DNA of 64,000 nucleotides from Clostridiaceae bacterium (GCA_012728095.1 JAAYFU010000001.1:1-64000), one strand, 5' to 3'; shown: positions 37,603-48,089, counted from the first letter of the stretch. Numbers and translations: made by a program. Notes: generated by a model not told the origin, from the letters alone.

Positions 37603-39090
37603 TTATGCAAACGGATTCTCACTCTTATATAACATACCCTTAGGTTGATTGAATCCGATTTCATCCTGGCTTACACCTATGTACTTGAATACTTCAAACA
37701 ATGCTTTGCCAAAGTGACCAAATGCAACCGCGGTATGATGAGGATAGTTCTTCTCGATTAATACATGGCGATAGAAACGTCCCATCTCAGGAATAGCAAA
37801 AACACCGATTGCACCGAAGGACTTGGTTCTGACATCAAGTACTTCACCTTCTGCGACATATGCACGAAGAATATTATCGGCAGTAGACTGCAGGCGGAAT
37901 ATAGTAACCGGACCCGGCATAATGTCCCCTTCCAAAGTTCCGTTTGTAACTTCAATAGGAAGATTTCTTGCCATAATCTTCTGATACTTCATCTCGAAGA
38001 AAGCAAGCTTGGAAGAACAGGTGTTGCCACAGTGGAATCCCATGAAGGTATCCTTATGAGAATAAGGGAACTTGCCTTCAATGGACTCTTTATACATATC
38101 TGCAGGAACAGTGTTATTAACATCAAGAAGTGTAACCGCATCTTCGCTAACACAAGTTCCGATAAACTCGGAGAGAACACCATAGATATCAACTTCACAG
38201 GAAACGGGAATTCCGCGACCGGCAAGTCTGGAATTTACATAGCAGGGAACGAATCCAAACTGTGTCTGGAATGCAGGCCAGCATTTTCCTGCAATAGCAA
38301 CATATTTACGATATCCTTTATGTGCTTCCACCCAGTCAAGAAGTGTAAGTTCATACTGCGCAAGCTTATTAAGAACTTCCGGTTTCTTATTACCGGCGCC
38401 AAGTTCCTTCGCCATGTCTGCTGCTACTTCAGGAATACGAGGATCATTAGCATGCTTATTGAAAGCTTCAAACAGATCAAGTTCAGAGTTCTCTTCGATT
38501 TCAACGCCAAGATTATATAATTGCTTAATAGGAGCATTACATGCAAGGAAGTTCATCGGACGAGGACCAAAAGAGATAATCTTAAGATTAGCCAATCCGT
38601 AAACTGCTCTCACGATCGGAAGGAATTCATGAACCATATCTGCACATTCTTCAGCAGTTCCTACCGGATACTCAGGAATATATGCACCAACGTTACGAAG
38701 CTTTAAGTTGTAACTTGCATTCAACATACCGCAATATGCATCACCACGGCCATCCATTAAATCAGCCTGGCTCTCTTCTGCAGCGGCTATGAACATTTTC
38801 GGTCCATCAAAATGCTTTGCAAGCAATGTCTCGGAAATTTCAGGGCCAAAGTTTCCAAGATATACGCATAATGCGTTACATCCTGCTTTTTTAATATCTT
38901 CAAGAGCTTCTACCATCTGGATTTCGCTCTCAACGATACATATAGGGCATTCATAGATATCATCTGCGTCATACTTTTCTTTATATGCTTCTACAAGTGC
39001 CTTTCTTCTGTTAACAGACAATGATTCAGGGAAACAGTCTCGGCTAACCGCTACGATTCCGACTTTTGCTTTGGGAATGTTATTAAACAT
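37603..39090 (-). CDS. L-fucose/L-arabinose isomerase family protein
   Basis: About 495 residues with the overall fold order of the fucose/arabinose isomerase family: an N-terminal Rossmann-like domain (VGIVAVSRDCFPESL), NALCVYLGNFGPE, the middle MNFLACNAPI and C-terminal PHHTAVAFGHFGKAL. Probably an aldose-ketose isomerase; the sugar cannot be told. The ATG at 39090 follows GGAGG at good spacing; the frame continues to 39138 without a ribosome site. It stands alone, with no kinase or transporter beside it. Confidence 0.85.
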   Translation of the reverse strand: MFNNIPKAKVGIVAVSRDCFPESLSVNRRKALVEAYKEKYDADDIYECPICIVESEIQMVEALEDIKKAGCNALCVYLGNFGPEISETLLAKHFDGPKMFIAAAEESQADLMDGRGDAYCGMLNASYNLKLRNVGAYIPEYPVGTAEECADMVHEFLPIVRAVYGLANLKIISFGPRPMNFLACNAPIKQLYNLGVEIEENSELDLFEAFNKHANDPRIPEVAADMAKELGAGNKKPEVLNKLAQYELTLLDWVEAHKGYRKYVAIAGKCWPAFQTQFGFVPCYVNSRLAGRGIPVSCEVDIYGVLSEFIGTCVSEDAVTLLDVNNTVPADMYKESIEGKFPYSHKDTFMGFHCGNTCSSKLAFFEMKYQKIMARNLPIEVTNGTLEGDIMPGPVTIFRLQSTADNILRAYVAEGEVLDVRTKSFGAIGVFAIPEMGRFYRHVLIEKNYPHHTAVAFGHFGKALFEVFKYIGVSQDEIGFNQPKGMLYKSENPFA

Positions 39091-39384
39091 TTTTCTACCT
39101 CCATAATAGTTTTTATTCTTTATACACCCAGGTTTCACCCTTAATTCATTAAGGCTCCGTCAATCTTTGACCCGGATGAGCAATTAACCACTTAATATCC
39201 GATGCAAGAAGACGATCTTCCTTTACCTTGGAACGGATTTTAACCATGTCTAAATCTACTATTTTTCACTTCGTTGAAAAAATTATATCAAATAATGTAA
39301 TTAGTAGTAAACAAAATATATGATTAAATTTATTTTCTATATTTCTAAAAGATGAAGGGAGAAAAGAAAACAAAAATAAATTGT

Positions 39385-40116
39385 TTACTTGGATGGCTGT
39401 CCTTTTAACAAGGGGCACCCACATCTTGAACAAAAATTATTACGTGCATCATTCATCTGATGGCATTTGATACAGAACAAAATCTCATCCCGAGATTTAT
39501 CATACTTTTCAAATGCCGAAAGGTATCTTTTCCCATGGAAATGTACATAATCATCTATTCGGTAATAATCAAACATTGTTCGGCTGTCCTTAAAAGAAAC
39601 TTCTTTTATACTTCCGTCAGTAAGTCTGAACACAACAATATATTCGTCATAATTTTCTTTTATATAATCGTCACCTGATTTGACCTTTCTTGTCTTATGT
39701 TCTATCCTTTTTTCCACTACCTGGCCTTCCCAGTCAGGCTTATTTCGCCCGGAAAAAAATAAAGATACCAGACCGAATAACCACAAGACTCCGATAATAA
39801 ACGATATAACTGTTATACCTTCTTCATCGGGCCTGATATCTCCTGTTGCCAGTATGATTGCCGGTATTAGAATTGAGAGTCCGCACATCAAAATATGGCT
39901 ATATTTGCGGTAGTAACGGTCATATTTTACAAATCTGGGATCCTTTATTTTATCTGACCAACCGATACCACCGGCGCCTAATGCAGAAGAGTTTCCGTAT
40001 CTTTTCTTTTCAGAATACCAGGCACCGCATGCAGGGCATTTCATTTTACCTTTTTCAATACGTTCCCCACAATTTGAGCAAAAAAAGTCACCATATCCAA
40101 AAAACTTTTTTGCCAA
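39385..40116 (-). CDS. Zinc-ribbon membrane protein of unknown function
   Basis: 243 residues. N-terminal zinc ribbon CSNCGERIEKGKMKCPAC (C13, C16, C27, C30), two membrane segments (about 73-92 and 102-122), then a soluble domain of about 80 residues that looks like a DUF2500-type beta domain, and a second CxxC...CxxC ribbon at the C-terminus (CIKCHQ...CSRCGCP). The start is TTG at 40116 with AAGGTGAG upstream. Not recognised further. Confidence 0.75.
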   Translation of the reverse strand: MAKKFFGYGDFFCSNCGERIEKGKMKCPACGAWYSEKKRYGNSSALGAGGIGWSDKIKDPRFVKYDRYYRKYSHILMCGLSILIPAIILATGDIRPDEEGITVISFIIGVLWLFGLVSLFFSGRNKPDWEGQVVEKRIEHKTRKVKSGDDYIKENYDEYIVVFRLTDGSIKEVSFKDSRTMFDYYRIDDYVHFHGKRYLSAFEKYDKSRDEILFCIKCHQMNDARNNFCSRCGCPLLKGQPSK

Positions 40117-40280
40117 ATATACTCACCTTCCCCCTAATTTTGCAATTTTTTATATTTAATTATAAAGTTGTCCTGTCTTGTATTCAGCAAATGACAATCA
40201 GGATTCAATGACAAAATAATAAAAACTGTCATTGTACCCCGTGGAAGTATAAGTTAGAATTGTTAACAGGGGGGAATTCT

Positions 40281-42143
40281 ATGATGTTTAAATCAAAGCT
40301 TAATTATTTATTCGAAAACATGAGGTTTTCGAATGTTGAAGTGGCTCGTGCAGGTAATTTTGACGCTTCACTCATTAGCAGGTTCCGTACCGGAAAACGA
40401 ATTCCTTCCAAAGGAAGCCGGCAAATATACTGTTTATGTAAAGGTCTTTCAAGAGCAGCCCAGGAACGTGGAACTTTAGATCAACTGTGTATATTATGTA
40501 AAATTAACGCTGGGAATGATTTGGAACTAATTACCGACCAATTGCTTCGATGGCTTGATACTCCTGATTTAAAAAAAGAAAGAACCAGTAAAAATGAAAT
40601 TCCCAAAACGAAATCTACAAAAAAGCTTAAAGCTTTTTCAGAGAAACTGAATGCTTTAATGGAGACTTTTGACATATCTAATATTAAGCTGGCTCAGGTC
40701 ATGCATATCGACGCTTCCCTGGTAAGCAGGTATCGTACCGGTATGCGGATTCCTACCGCAAACAGTTGGTTTCCCGAACAATTCTGCCAATGGCTGGTGA
40801 AAAAGATAAAATCATATCCATATGATAAGGTCAATGAGCTCTTGTCTCCGCTTATTGGTGATCCTGTGCCGAAAAAGGTAATCGAACTCAAAAAAAAATT
40901 GCTGGAATGGATGCAATCAGAACTGGAAACCGATGAAACCATTATTTCGAGCAGTTTTTTAGACAAGCTGAATTCTTATGAACCCATATTTGAGATGCCC
41001 TCAAATATTACAGATTCTTTTCCTGTTATACCTGAAAGTCAACCGGATTCCGAAATTTTTTATGGGATTGAATGTCTTAGAAAAGCCGTAATAAAGCTTT
41101 TGACCATAGCCGCTTCCCAGGATGAGGGTACACTTTACCTATATTCCGATCAGCCATTGGACTGGTTGACAGAAGACTCTGAATTTGCAAAGCTTTGGTC
41201 CTCATTAATGTCAAAGGTATTATATCGAAAAAACCAAATATATATCATACACAATATACATCGTTCCCTTAGTGAAATGTTGGAAGTTATTCAAAAATGG
41301 ATTCCCCTTTACATGATTGGATTAATAAAGCCCTATTACTTGAATAATAAACAGAATTCCAACTTTTGCCAAACCAAATTTATTCTATCGGGTAAGTGCA
41401 GTATTAATTCTTCCTTTGTATACGGAACGCAGGATTCAGCCGAATACGAATTTTGCACTGAAAAAAGCCGTGTTGAATATCAATTCCGGCAATTCAACGA
41501 GCTTTTGAATAATAGTCTTCCCCTTGTTAATGTTTTTTCTTTAAGGAATCCGGATGATTTTCGGGCCTTCACACAAACTTATATTAAAAAGTCCGGTCAT
41601 GAAATACATTTAAGATATACCTTGCCAATCTCAACAATGCCGGACGAAACGTTTGAAAGTATACTATTACGCAGCAATCTTAGCCATGAAGAAAAAGCAT
41701 TGGCCGAAGAATATCGCAATAATAATGTTGAAGATTTTATAAATTCATTGAAAGAATACAGTATAACAGATTTAATAGCCATCCCTGATGAAAACGAAAT
41801 TAAATCCCATAAAGTCAAGATTGATTTGCCCAGGCCAATCATAGGGAAAACATTGTTTTATGAGGAGGCCGAGCTTTCAAGTCATTTAGCAAATATTAAA
41901 CGACTTCTTACAGATAATGAAAACTATTATTTGTATATACTCCCTGAAAGTCCTTTTGAAAACATCTTTATTTCGGTTATAGGAGAGGAGCAGTCCATCG
42001 TGGTGAAAGTGGATAATCACGTAACTGCATTTCTTTTCAATCATCCACACATGAATCGTACTCTTTCTTCATACCTTAATTCAATTGCAGAAAAGGCAAC
42101 GCCTTGGGATAATAAAGAGAATAACACTTTGCCCGCCTATTAA
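40281..42143 (+). CDS. Tandem helix-turn-helix protein of unknown function
   Basis: About 620 residues. Two XRE/Cro-like HTH units share a striking motif: ASLISRFRTGKRIP near residue 29 and ASLVSRYRTGMRIP near residue 150, an internal duplication. The remaining 400 residues match no domain I know; they are soluble, with a mixed alpha/beta look. GGGGGG stands 6 nt before the ATG at 40281; the frame opens at 40260. It is flanked by unrelated genes. Probably a transcriptional regulator with a sensor domain, but only the HTH units support this. Confidence 0.75.
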   Translation: MMFKSKLNYLFENMRFSNVEVARAGNFDASLISRFRTGKRIPSKGSRQIYCLCKGLSRAAQERGTLDQLCILCKINAGNDLELITDQLLRWLDTPDLKKERTSKNEIPKTKSTKKLKAFSEKLNALMETFDISNIKLAQVMHIDASLVSRYRTGMRIPTANSWFPEQFCQWLVKKIKSYPYDKVNELLSPLIGDPVPKKVIELKKKLLEWMQSELETDETIISSSFLDKLNSYEPIFEMPSNITDSFPVIPESQPDSEIFYGIECLRKAVIKLLTIAASQDEGTLYLYSDQPLDWLTEDSEFAKLWSSLMSKVLYRKNQIYIIHNIHRSLSEMLEVIQKWIPLYMIGLIKPYYLNNKQNSNFCQTKFILSGKCSINSSFVYGTQDSAEYEFCTEKSRVEYQFRQFNELLNNSLPLVNVFSLRNPDDFRAFTQTYIKKSGHEIHLRYTLPISTMPDETFESILLRSNLSHEEKALAEEYRNNNVEDFINSLKEYSITDLIAIPDENEIKSHKVKIDLPRPIIGKTLFYEEAELSSHLANIKRLLTDNENYYLYILPESPFENIFISVIGEEQSIVVKVDNHVTAFLFNHPHMNRTLSSYLNSIAEKATPWDNKENNTLPAY

Positions 42144-42263
42144 GTGTTTTTTTCTCTTTCTTGATGGCGAAGGCGCCACCAAAGATAAAATAATCTTTTC
42201 CTATCCGGCATCCGAGAGTAAAAATGTAGTTTTCCACAAAAAAAGTGATGATTTTGGGTCCTG

Positions 42264-44018
42264 TTAATCCCTGGTTATAGCATATTTCATCGAATACTCC
42301 CTGAATTGCTGCATGAATTCACTGTTTGGATCGTGCTTGGCTTTATATAGATAATCATGCATATTCATGCTGTCATGCGACATCTCAATGACACATCCGG
42401 CTATATTTGAACAATGGTCGGATATCCGCTCCAGGACAGTCAATAAATCGGAAAATACGAACCCCAGACCGATTGTACACTCGTTATTCTGTAGTCTTAT
42501 AACATGCTGTTTTTTAAGAGTGCTTTTCAACTCATCTATTACTTCTTCAAGAGGGTCTACCTTAGCCGCCAACGACAAATTATTTTCAGTAAACGCCTGG
42601 ATTGCTGTTTCCACCACTTCATTCACGGCTGAAACCATGACGCTTAATTCCTTCTTCGCCGGTTCGGAAAACTCCCATTCCTTATCATGCAATTCTTTGG
42701 CCGATTCGGTAATATCCATTGCATAGTCGGCAATTCGCTCAAATTCGCCGATCAGGAAAAGTATTTTAGCCGCTTCTGTGGAATCGTCAGCCGATAAGTT
42801 CTGACTGGACAATTTGACAAGATACGTTCCCAAAGCATCCTCATACATATCAGTTCTGTGTTCCGCATCATTCACCATTTGCGCTTTGTTTTCGTCATAA
42901 CCATTTATAAGCTCCAATGCCAGTTTAATGGCTTCCATGGAAGTAACGGCCATTTCAACTGCCACCTCCCGGCTGCGACTGATGGCTATGGATGGAGTTG
43001 AAAAAAGACGAGAGTCCAACAGCGATACTTTATCCTGCTTATTGTCATCAGGAATGGTTTTGTATGCCAGTTTTTCAAGCGATTCGCTCATTGGTAAGAG
43101 CATTATGGTACATAAAATATTAAATAACGAATGCGCTATTGCAATTGAAACATGGTTAGCCGTCCGGTTAACAAATGAAAACTCAAATATATTATTTAAT
43201 ATGGTAAATAGCGTTAAAAATACTATTGTACCGATCATATTAAAATAAAGGTGAACCAGAGCAGCACGACGTGCGTTTTTATTAGTGCCCACAGACGAGA
43301 TAAGGGCTGTGACGCATGTACCGATATTTTGCCCCATTATTATGGGGATGGCTGCTCCCATTGTAATTTGTCCTGTTGCGGATAAAGCCTGCAGAATACC
43401 TACCGATGCCGATGAACTTTGAATGATGCCCGTAACTATGGCTCCTACCAGCACACCAAGTATGGGATTTGAAAATACTAAAAATAAATTACGGAATCCT
43501 TCCATTCGGCCTAATGGCTCAACGGCTTCCGACATGGCTTCCATTCCATAAATCAGTATGGCAAAACCCAGCAAAATCAAACCAATATCCTTTTTCCTCC
43601 GGTTTTTAACAAACATATAATAAATAATTCCGATCAGAGCCAGGATAGGAGTAAACGAAGAAGGTTTCAGAAGCCGGACAAACAAACTGCTGCCTTGTAT
43701 GCCTGCCAGGCTTAAAACCCATGCCGTTACAGTTGTACCTACATTCGCTCCCATAATTACATGTATGGCTTGTTTCAAGGTCATGATACCTGAGTTTACA
43801 AACCCCACCACCATTACCGTAGTGGCGGAAGAGCTCTGTATTATAGCAGTTACTCCTGAACCCATTATGAAACCATTTAATTTTGTTGATGTCAAACGCT
43901 CCAATAAACCCTTCAGTTTATTTCCTGCGCTTTTTTCAAGGCCTGTCCCCATCAGGTTCATGCCAAAGAGGAATAATGCCAGTCCCCCAATCAAAGCTAA
44001 AACACCAAATAAATCCAT
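42264..44018 (-). CDS. Na/phosphate cotransporter (NptA/PhoU-like)
   Basis: 584 residues. Two inverted Na_Pi_cotrans repeats with the signature glutamine-serine motifs AIIQSSSATTVM and GIIQSSSASVGI, about nine membrane segments in the first 330 residues, and a C-terminal PhoU-like helical domain (about 345-560). It imports phosphate with sodium, or exports as in some homologues. GGTGGAG lies just before the ATG. No pho regulator is nearby. Confidence 0.93.
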   Translation of the reverse strand: MDLFGVLALIGGLALFLFGMNLMGTGLEKSAGNKLKGLLERLTSTKLNGFIMGSGVTAIIQSSSATTVMVVGFVNSGIMTLKQAIHVIMGANVGTTVTAWVLSLAGIQGSSLFVRLLKPSSFTPILALIGIIYYMFVKNRRKKDIGLILLGFAILIYGMEAMSEAVEPLGRMEGFRNLFLVFSNPILGVLVGAIVTGIIQSSSASVGILQALSATGQITMGAAIPIIMGQNIGTCVTALISSVGTNKNARRAALVHLYFNMIGTIVFLTLFTILNNIFEFSFVNRTANHVSIAIAHSLFNILCTIMLLPMSESLEKLAYKTIPDDNKQDKVSLLDSRLFSTPSIAISRSREVAVEMAVTSMEAIKLALELINGYDENKAQMVNDAEHRTDMYEDALGTYLVKLSSQNLSADDSTEAAKILFLIGEFERIADYAMDITESAKELHDKEWEFSEPAKKELSVMVSAVNEVVETAIQAFTENNLSLAAKVDPLEEVIDELKSTLKKQHVIRLQNNECTIGLGFVFSDLLTVLERISDHCSNIAGCVIEMSHDSMNMHDYLYKAKHDPNSEFMQQFREYSMKYAITRD

Positions 44019-44099
44019 ATCTCCACCTGCATATTTGACTAATAGAAAAACTATTTTTTATAGAGTGCTAATCATGAAATAATCTATTAAGCTGCTAAA

Positions 44100-44927
44100 T
44101 TATTCAACTAAATAAGAAATAATATACTCGGTGTTCTTTTCAGGATTTATACCCGGATCCTCATCAATCCATTTGCCTTTGAGCCCAAGTTCCTGAATCA
44201 TCATTTCAAAATGACACATGGCAATACCGATGTCCAGACGTTGTATATCGAAGCCCAATAAAGTTTTATATCCCGGTGTTCTTGATAGAAAGAAGTGATA
44301 CAGTTGTCCGGATTTGACAATTCTCCAGGGCTGTTTGTTTGAAGCCGAAGGAGCAAGTCGAACCATGTCAAGCGCCTCAGCAATTTTATGGTCTGTTTCT
44401 CTTTTGAGAGGATTCTCAAAGTTCCCGTCAAAAAACAATTCCGACCAGTCTTTTCGGTTTACGGATCCTGCGCTTTTCACAAGAACCGAATCAATGAGAT
44501 TTCTTTTTTCTTTCGGATAACCTACGGGGGATACAACAGGGATCACTTCATTTCCCTTCAATTCTGCGGCCTTTGCAAAATTCGCCCTGTTGAATGTGCC
44601 ACCCAGCCAGCATGTTCCCAAACCTAAAGACGTGGCATAAAGGATAATCCTTTCAAAAGCATAACCCAGGTTTTCTTCATATCTGAAGGCTTTCTCTGAT
44701 ATCCCGCAAATAAATGTTTTTGCCCCGTTTATAACACCATAGGTGCCAAGCTTTATTCGGCCACTTATTTCATCTGTGTCCAACATTACGAATCTTGTTC
44801 TCGGATTAAAGGGTGAGGGCACATCAGCTATATAGCTTTTCAGTTTTTCTCTCAATTCCTGTGATATTGGCTCGTCTTTGTAGGTTCTAACAGACCTTCT
44901 CTGTGTAATTGCCTGTTTAATATCCAT
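44100..44927 (-). CDS. Nitroreductase family protein (TM1586 type)
   Basis: FMN-dependent oxidoreductase fold, 275 residues. N-terminal QRRSVRTYKDEPI is the classic nitroreductase start, with LGTCWLGGTFNR and the second half RLAPSASNKQPWRIV, which is typical for the longer two-lobe TM1586 subgroup. The substrate is unknown. AAGGAGG precedes the ATG. It lies 20 bp after the membrane protein gene on the same strand, so the two are probably co-transcribed. Confidence 0.88.
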   Translation of the reverse strand: MDIKQAITQRRSVRTYKDEPISQELREKLKSYIADVPSPFNPRTRFVMLDTDEISGRIKLGTYGVINGAKTFICGISEKAFRYEENLGYAFERIILYATSLGLGTCWLGGTFNRANFAKAAELKGNEVIPVVSPVGYPKEKRNLIDSVLVKSAGSVNRKDWSELFFDGNFENPLKRETDHKIAEALDMVRLAPSASNKQPWRIVKSGQLYHFFLSRTPGYKTLLGFDIQRLDIGIAMCHFEMMIQELGLKGKWIDEDPGINPEKNTEYIISYLVE

Positions 44928-44947
44928 CCGAATAACCCTCCTTGTAG

Positions 44948-45526
44948 TTATTTCGACCTTTCTTTGCTCTTAACTTCCCGTCTTCTTAAGTATAAATAGA
45001 GACCGCCAACGCATATTATCAAACCCGTAACGGCAGGCTTCAGGATGGACAGCCCGGCATCACCGCTGAAAATAACGCTCCAAAGAACCTTCAGGACTGC
45101 CGCTCCTATTACAGTACCTAAAAGCCATTTCCAGCTTCTTTTCCATGCGGCTGTAATTAGCATCACAAAGAAAATCGGCACTAATAAACTGATTAATATT
45201 TTAGGGGCAGTCCAGGCGCCTTTTAAGTACTCCATCTCATAGGCTAGGAATGATAATACCCTGGGATCGCTCTCAGCCGGCGCGGGAAACCAGAACATGC
45301 TGGTAAACAGGGCGAATATGGAGCCAAATATACCGGTTAAGCTTTTTTTAAAGGCGAAAATTACAATCGGTACAATAAAGAGGGGCCTGATATACCAGCT
45401 CAAAACATTATGGTGCCTTGCAAACGCCCAGTTAAAGAAGGTTTCATTCGTCAAGAAAATAGTTATAAATATTACCGTAGCAACTGCAAATAAGATTCCC
45501 AGAACTAAATCTAATTTCTTAATCAT
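44948..45526 (-). CDS. Six-helix integral membrane protein of unknown function
   Basis: 192 residues with about six hydrophobic segments (around 7-27, 40-58, 64-82, 108-126, 133-152 and 158-178) and a basic tail (RRREVKSKERSK). No motif that I recognise. AGGAG precedes the ATG. It is immediately upstream of the nitroreductase. Confidence 0.75.
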   Translation of the reverse strand: MIKKLDLVLGILFAVATVIFITIFLTNETFFNWAFARHHNVLSWYIRPLFIVPIVIFAFKKSLTGIFGSIFALFTSMFWFPAPAESDPRVLSFLAYEMEYLKGAWTAPKILISLLVPIFFVMLITAAWKRSWKWLLGTVIGAAVLKVLWSVIFSGDAGLSILKPAVTGLIICVGGLYLYLRRREVKSKERSK

Positions 45527-45667
45527 AGCTAATTTACTCCTTTAAGTATTATATTAACTTAAAATTCTCGTATAAAACAGTGAATAATAACATGAGATTA
45601 GTTTTTCTATTTTAGTAATTAAAATTTTGATTAGATCGGTAAAAAATAAGTTAAAATTAACAAAAAT

Positions 45668-45699
45668 AAAAGCCTTCACGGTTCTTCCGCAAAGGCTTT
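45668..45699 (-). terminator. Intrinsic terminator of the opine-dehydrogenase cluster
   Basis: On the minus strand AAAGCCTTTGCGG-AAGAA-CCGTGAAGGCTTT forms a strong stem followed by TATTTTTG. It lies 28 bp after the stop at 45727 and closes the three-gene unit. Confidence 0.85.
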
Positions 45700-45726
45700 C
45701 TCTTGTTTTTATATATTATTATTATA

Positions 45727-46836
45727 TTATACTATATCGCTTTTCAGCTCTTCTACCTGTCCCATGGACAGTTTATCATCAATTATACGCTGCAATATTG
45801 TTTCTCCCAGCCGTTCAACAGTTCTGCCCTCTGCCCTTAAATCTCGTTTTAAGGCAGCAGACGCAATATTAATTAAAGCAGTACAAATTGGTGTATCAAC
45901 ATTAAGCTTTGAACCCAGGCTTTCAAGAAGGACCAGTCCTTGAGGCACATCCTCTGAAATATACCTTGAATCAACTTTCGTAGGCCCCTTTGCCCTGGTA
46001 GGCATACTTGCATACCAGAAGAATACTTCTTTGGCATCCCTGGTATCATCTAATGTATTTCTGTACTTACAGGCTTCCACGTAAGGAATCCTCTCACATC
46101 CCAGTTTTTCCATTACATCCATCTTCTCTTTGTCCAGTTTTTCGAGAATATTCCATACACTTGGGGTGAATACCTCATGATACATGCAATAATCGCCATT
46201 GGTCTTTTCAATTCGAGGAATGCTCATGATACCTCCAACTGTATGCACAATCAGGTTGGGATTATGAAGCGCCGCCTCGATTACCGATGGGAGATAGGCA
46301 AACGGGTAACCAAGATTATTCAGTATCTTGGCGCTTTCATTAGTCCGGCATACGGGATATATACCCAAAGGATTTCGTACATTGCGAAAACCGACTTTTA
46401 TAGTTCCCGGTTCACTGATCCGGCAATCTACAAAAGAGCTCTGGGCTTCGCAAACAGTAAGGTTAATATCAGGGCAATGCTTCAGTACATAAGCGGTAGA
46501 CAGATAACCAGGGTTGAAAAGAATGATCTGCCCGTCACGAAGATATGGTTTTATGCGCTTTATCAAGTCTTCATGATAATTGGTTTGGATATAAATAATG
46601 ACAACCTGGCTTTTACTGATTCGGGAAATATCCCTGGATACATGCTTGATTCTCGCTGTTACTGTTTTGCCGTTTTCAATGATTTTAACGATGCCATTAT
46701 TTTCAATAAGATAATTAAAGTTATCATCATGCATGGAATTTGACGTTTTAATTAAACTGACATCATGTCCTCGCATGCTTAATTCTGCGGCTACAGCCGT
46801 CCCGCCGTTACCTGCTCCTAAAATGGAAATGTTCAT
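45727..46836 (-). CDS. Opine dehydrogenase-family protein, copy 1
   Basis: NAD/NADP octopine/nopaline dehydrogenase family, 369 residues. Such enzymes reductively join an amino acid amine to a 2-oxo acid, or run in reverse. The Rossmann start ISILGAGNGGTAVAAELS has a GxGxxG-type loop; the helical C-terminal domain holds LHNPNLIVHTVGGIMS, the family's conserved Asn/His region. About 70% identical by eye to the copy at 48070-49155. GAAAGGAGA precedes the ATG. It lies 140 bp after the ATP-grasp gene, and its leader shares sequence blocks with the leader of copy 2. Confidence 0.88.
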   Translation of the reverse strand: MNISILGAGNGGTAVAAELSMRGHDVSLIKTSNSMHDDNFNYLIENNGIVKIIENGKTVTARIKHVSRDISRISKSQVVIIYIQTNYHEDLIKRIKPYLRDGQIILFNPGYLSTAYVLKHCPDINLTVCEAQSSFVDCRISEPGTIKVGFRNVRNPLGIYPVCRTNESAKILNNLGYPFAYLPSVIEAALHNPNLIVHTVGGIMSIPRIEKTNGDYCMYHEVFTPSVWNILEKLDKEKMDVMEKLGCERIPYVEACKYRNTLDDTRDAKEVFFWYASMPTRAKGPTKVDSRYISEDVPQGLVLLESLGSKLNVDTPICTALINIASAALKRDLRAEGRTVERLGETILQRIIDDKLSMGQVEELKSDIV

Positions 46837-46976
46837 ACATCAATCTCCTTTCTTATGAATTTTGTTTTGTCATCGTAAATAAAGCGCAGTTTAATAAAGC
46901 ATCTTTTATTTTCACGTAATGATTCTTCAGCAACTAAAAAAAGAATATTTTTGTTTCGGATAATTAAGGTATACGG

Positions 46977-48089
46977 TTAAAAAGCAAATTCGTTCTTATT
47001 TAAAAATATTGTATCCAAGACAGCCTCAGTAATATCTCCGAAAAGCGGCCCGCAGCTTACCTGGTTCATTCCGGGCGCTCCGTTGTATTCGATGAATACA
47101 GGATCGCCAGCCTCATCGACTGCAAAATCCCAGCCTATTATGCGAAAATGCGGGGTATCCAAATGGGCTCTTCGAATTAATGAAATAATACGGTCATAAG
47201 AAGGTATTTTAATCTCGCTGAAAACAGTTCCGCCCGGATGTTTTTCTGTCCACCGGGAAAGCTTATCCATAGCCTTGTCCTCGAGCCTTCCGTCAGGCTG
47301 TATCGGACAGGCAAGTCCACCTGCTGAAACATTGTCGAGTCTCGATCCTCCCACGCCCATCCGCAGGATGGATGAAGAAATATGTACCTCGCCCCCAAAC
47401 AGGAATGAGATTACCCGTATTGTATTCAAAGATGAGGGATGTATTGCTGCCAATATTTCATGCTGCGTTATTACTTCCTGAACTATATAGTCAGTGCCAT
47501 ATGATTCCATCAGTTTCTGAATATCCATGTTAGGACAGCTATCTTTATCATAGAAAAAGACATTTACTCCTTCGCCGCTGTATATGGCAGGCTTTATCAC
47601 AAATCTTTTCTCGGATTCCAGGAGCGATTTAGCCTGACTGAAGCTTATAATCCTGCCAGAACCGTCATAGAAACAATGGTTGCTGTTTTTAAGTATTGTC
47701 CTGGGTTGTTTCAAATAGGGAAACAACCGGCCGTAAGAGCATTTATCGGTATATGCATGACGAAAGCCGGGCCTGTTGAATGCAGGGTAAATTTTTTGCC
47801 AATACAGGTCCTCGGGTATATACCTTGGGTCATATTTATTATCCTTAAAGCAATACAGGTCATACCACATTTTATCAGGCCTGATATTGTATTTTCTCCA
47901 AAATGAAAGAACCTCGGAACGGAAAAGCTCCTTACTACCCCTAAAGCCTCCATTAATAGTTTTAAGTTGTTCTCTGCAGCTCTTTCGCGCTTTTCTCGCC
48001 TCCATATAAAGGTCAACACTTTGATAAAACGACCTGCATAGTCTTTCCCATCTTCCTGCCTTATTGATTTCATGCATATACACCAACAC
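46977..48089 (-). CDS. ATP-grasp protein (sugar-transfer associated type)
   Basis: About 370 residues. ATP-grasp features: FVIKPAIYSGEGVNVFF (ATP lysine and glycine loop), YIVQEVITQHE, an Arg-rich NTIRVISFLFGG and the metal-binding end GWDFAVDEAGDPVFIEYNGAPG with Glu and Asn ligands. It resembles the ATPgrasp_ST family, whose members are found with polysaccharide genes. Here it sits between two opine dehydrogenases, so an amino-acid ligase role is attractive but inferred. It overlaps copy 2 by 20 bp. The start is unclear among GTG 48089, GTG 48083 and ATG 48077. Confidence 0.85.
   Translation of the reverse strand: MLVYMHEINKAGRWERLCRSFYQSVDLYMEARKARKSCREQLKTINGGFRGSKELFRSEVLSFWRKYNIRPDKMWYDLYCFKDNKYDPRYIPEDLYWQKIYPAFNRPGFRHAYTDKCSYGRLFPYLKQPRTILKNSNHCFYDGSGRIISFSQAKSLLESEKRFVIKPAIYSGEGVNVFFYDKDSCPNMDIQKLMESYGTDYIVQEVITQHEILAAIHPSSLNTIRVISFLFGGEVHISSSILRMGVGGSRLDNVSAGGLACPIQPDGRLEDKAMDKLSRWTEKHPGGTVFSEIKIPSYDRIISLIRRAHLDTPHFRIIGWDFAVDEAGDPVFIEYNGAPGMNQVSCGPLFGDITEAVLDTIFLNKNEFAF

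Noticed and set aside
37765-38520. Long plus-strand ORF opposite the isomerase-family gene
   Set aside because: It is a shadow frame: the minus-strand protein has clear family motifs and a GGAGG start, while the plus frame has none.
42144-42263. Hairpin GATGGCGAAGGCGCCACC as a terminator after the tandem-HTH gene
   Set aside because: Neither strand has a T run after the stem, so it is not a convincing intrinsic terminator.
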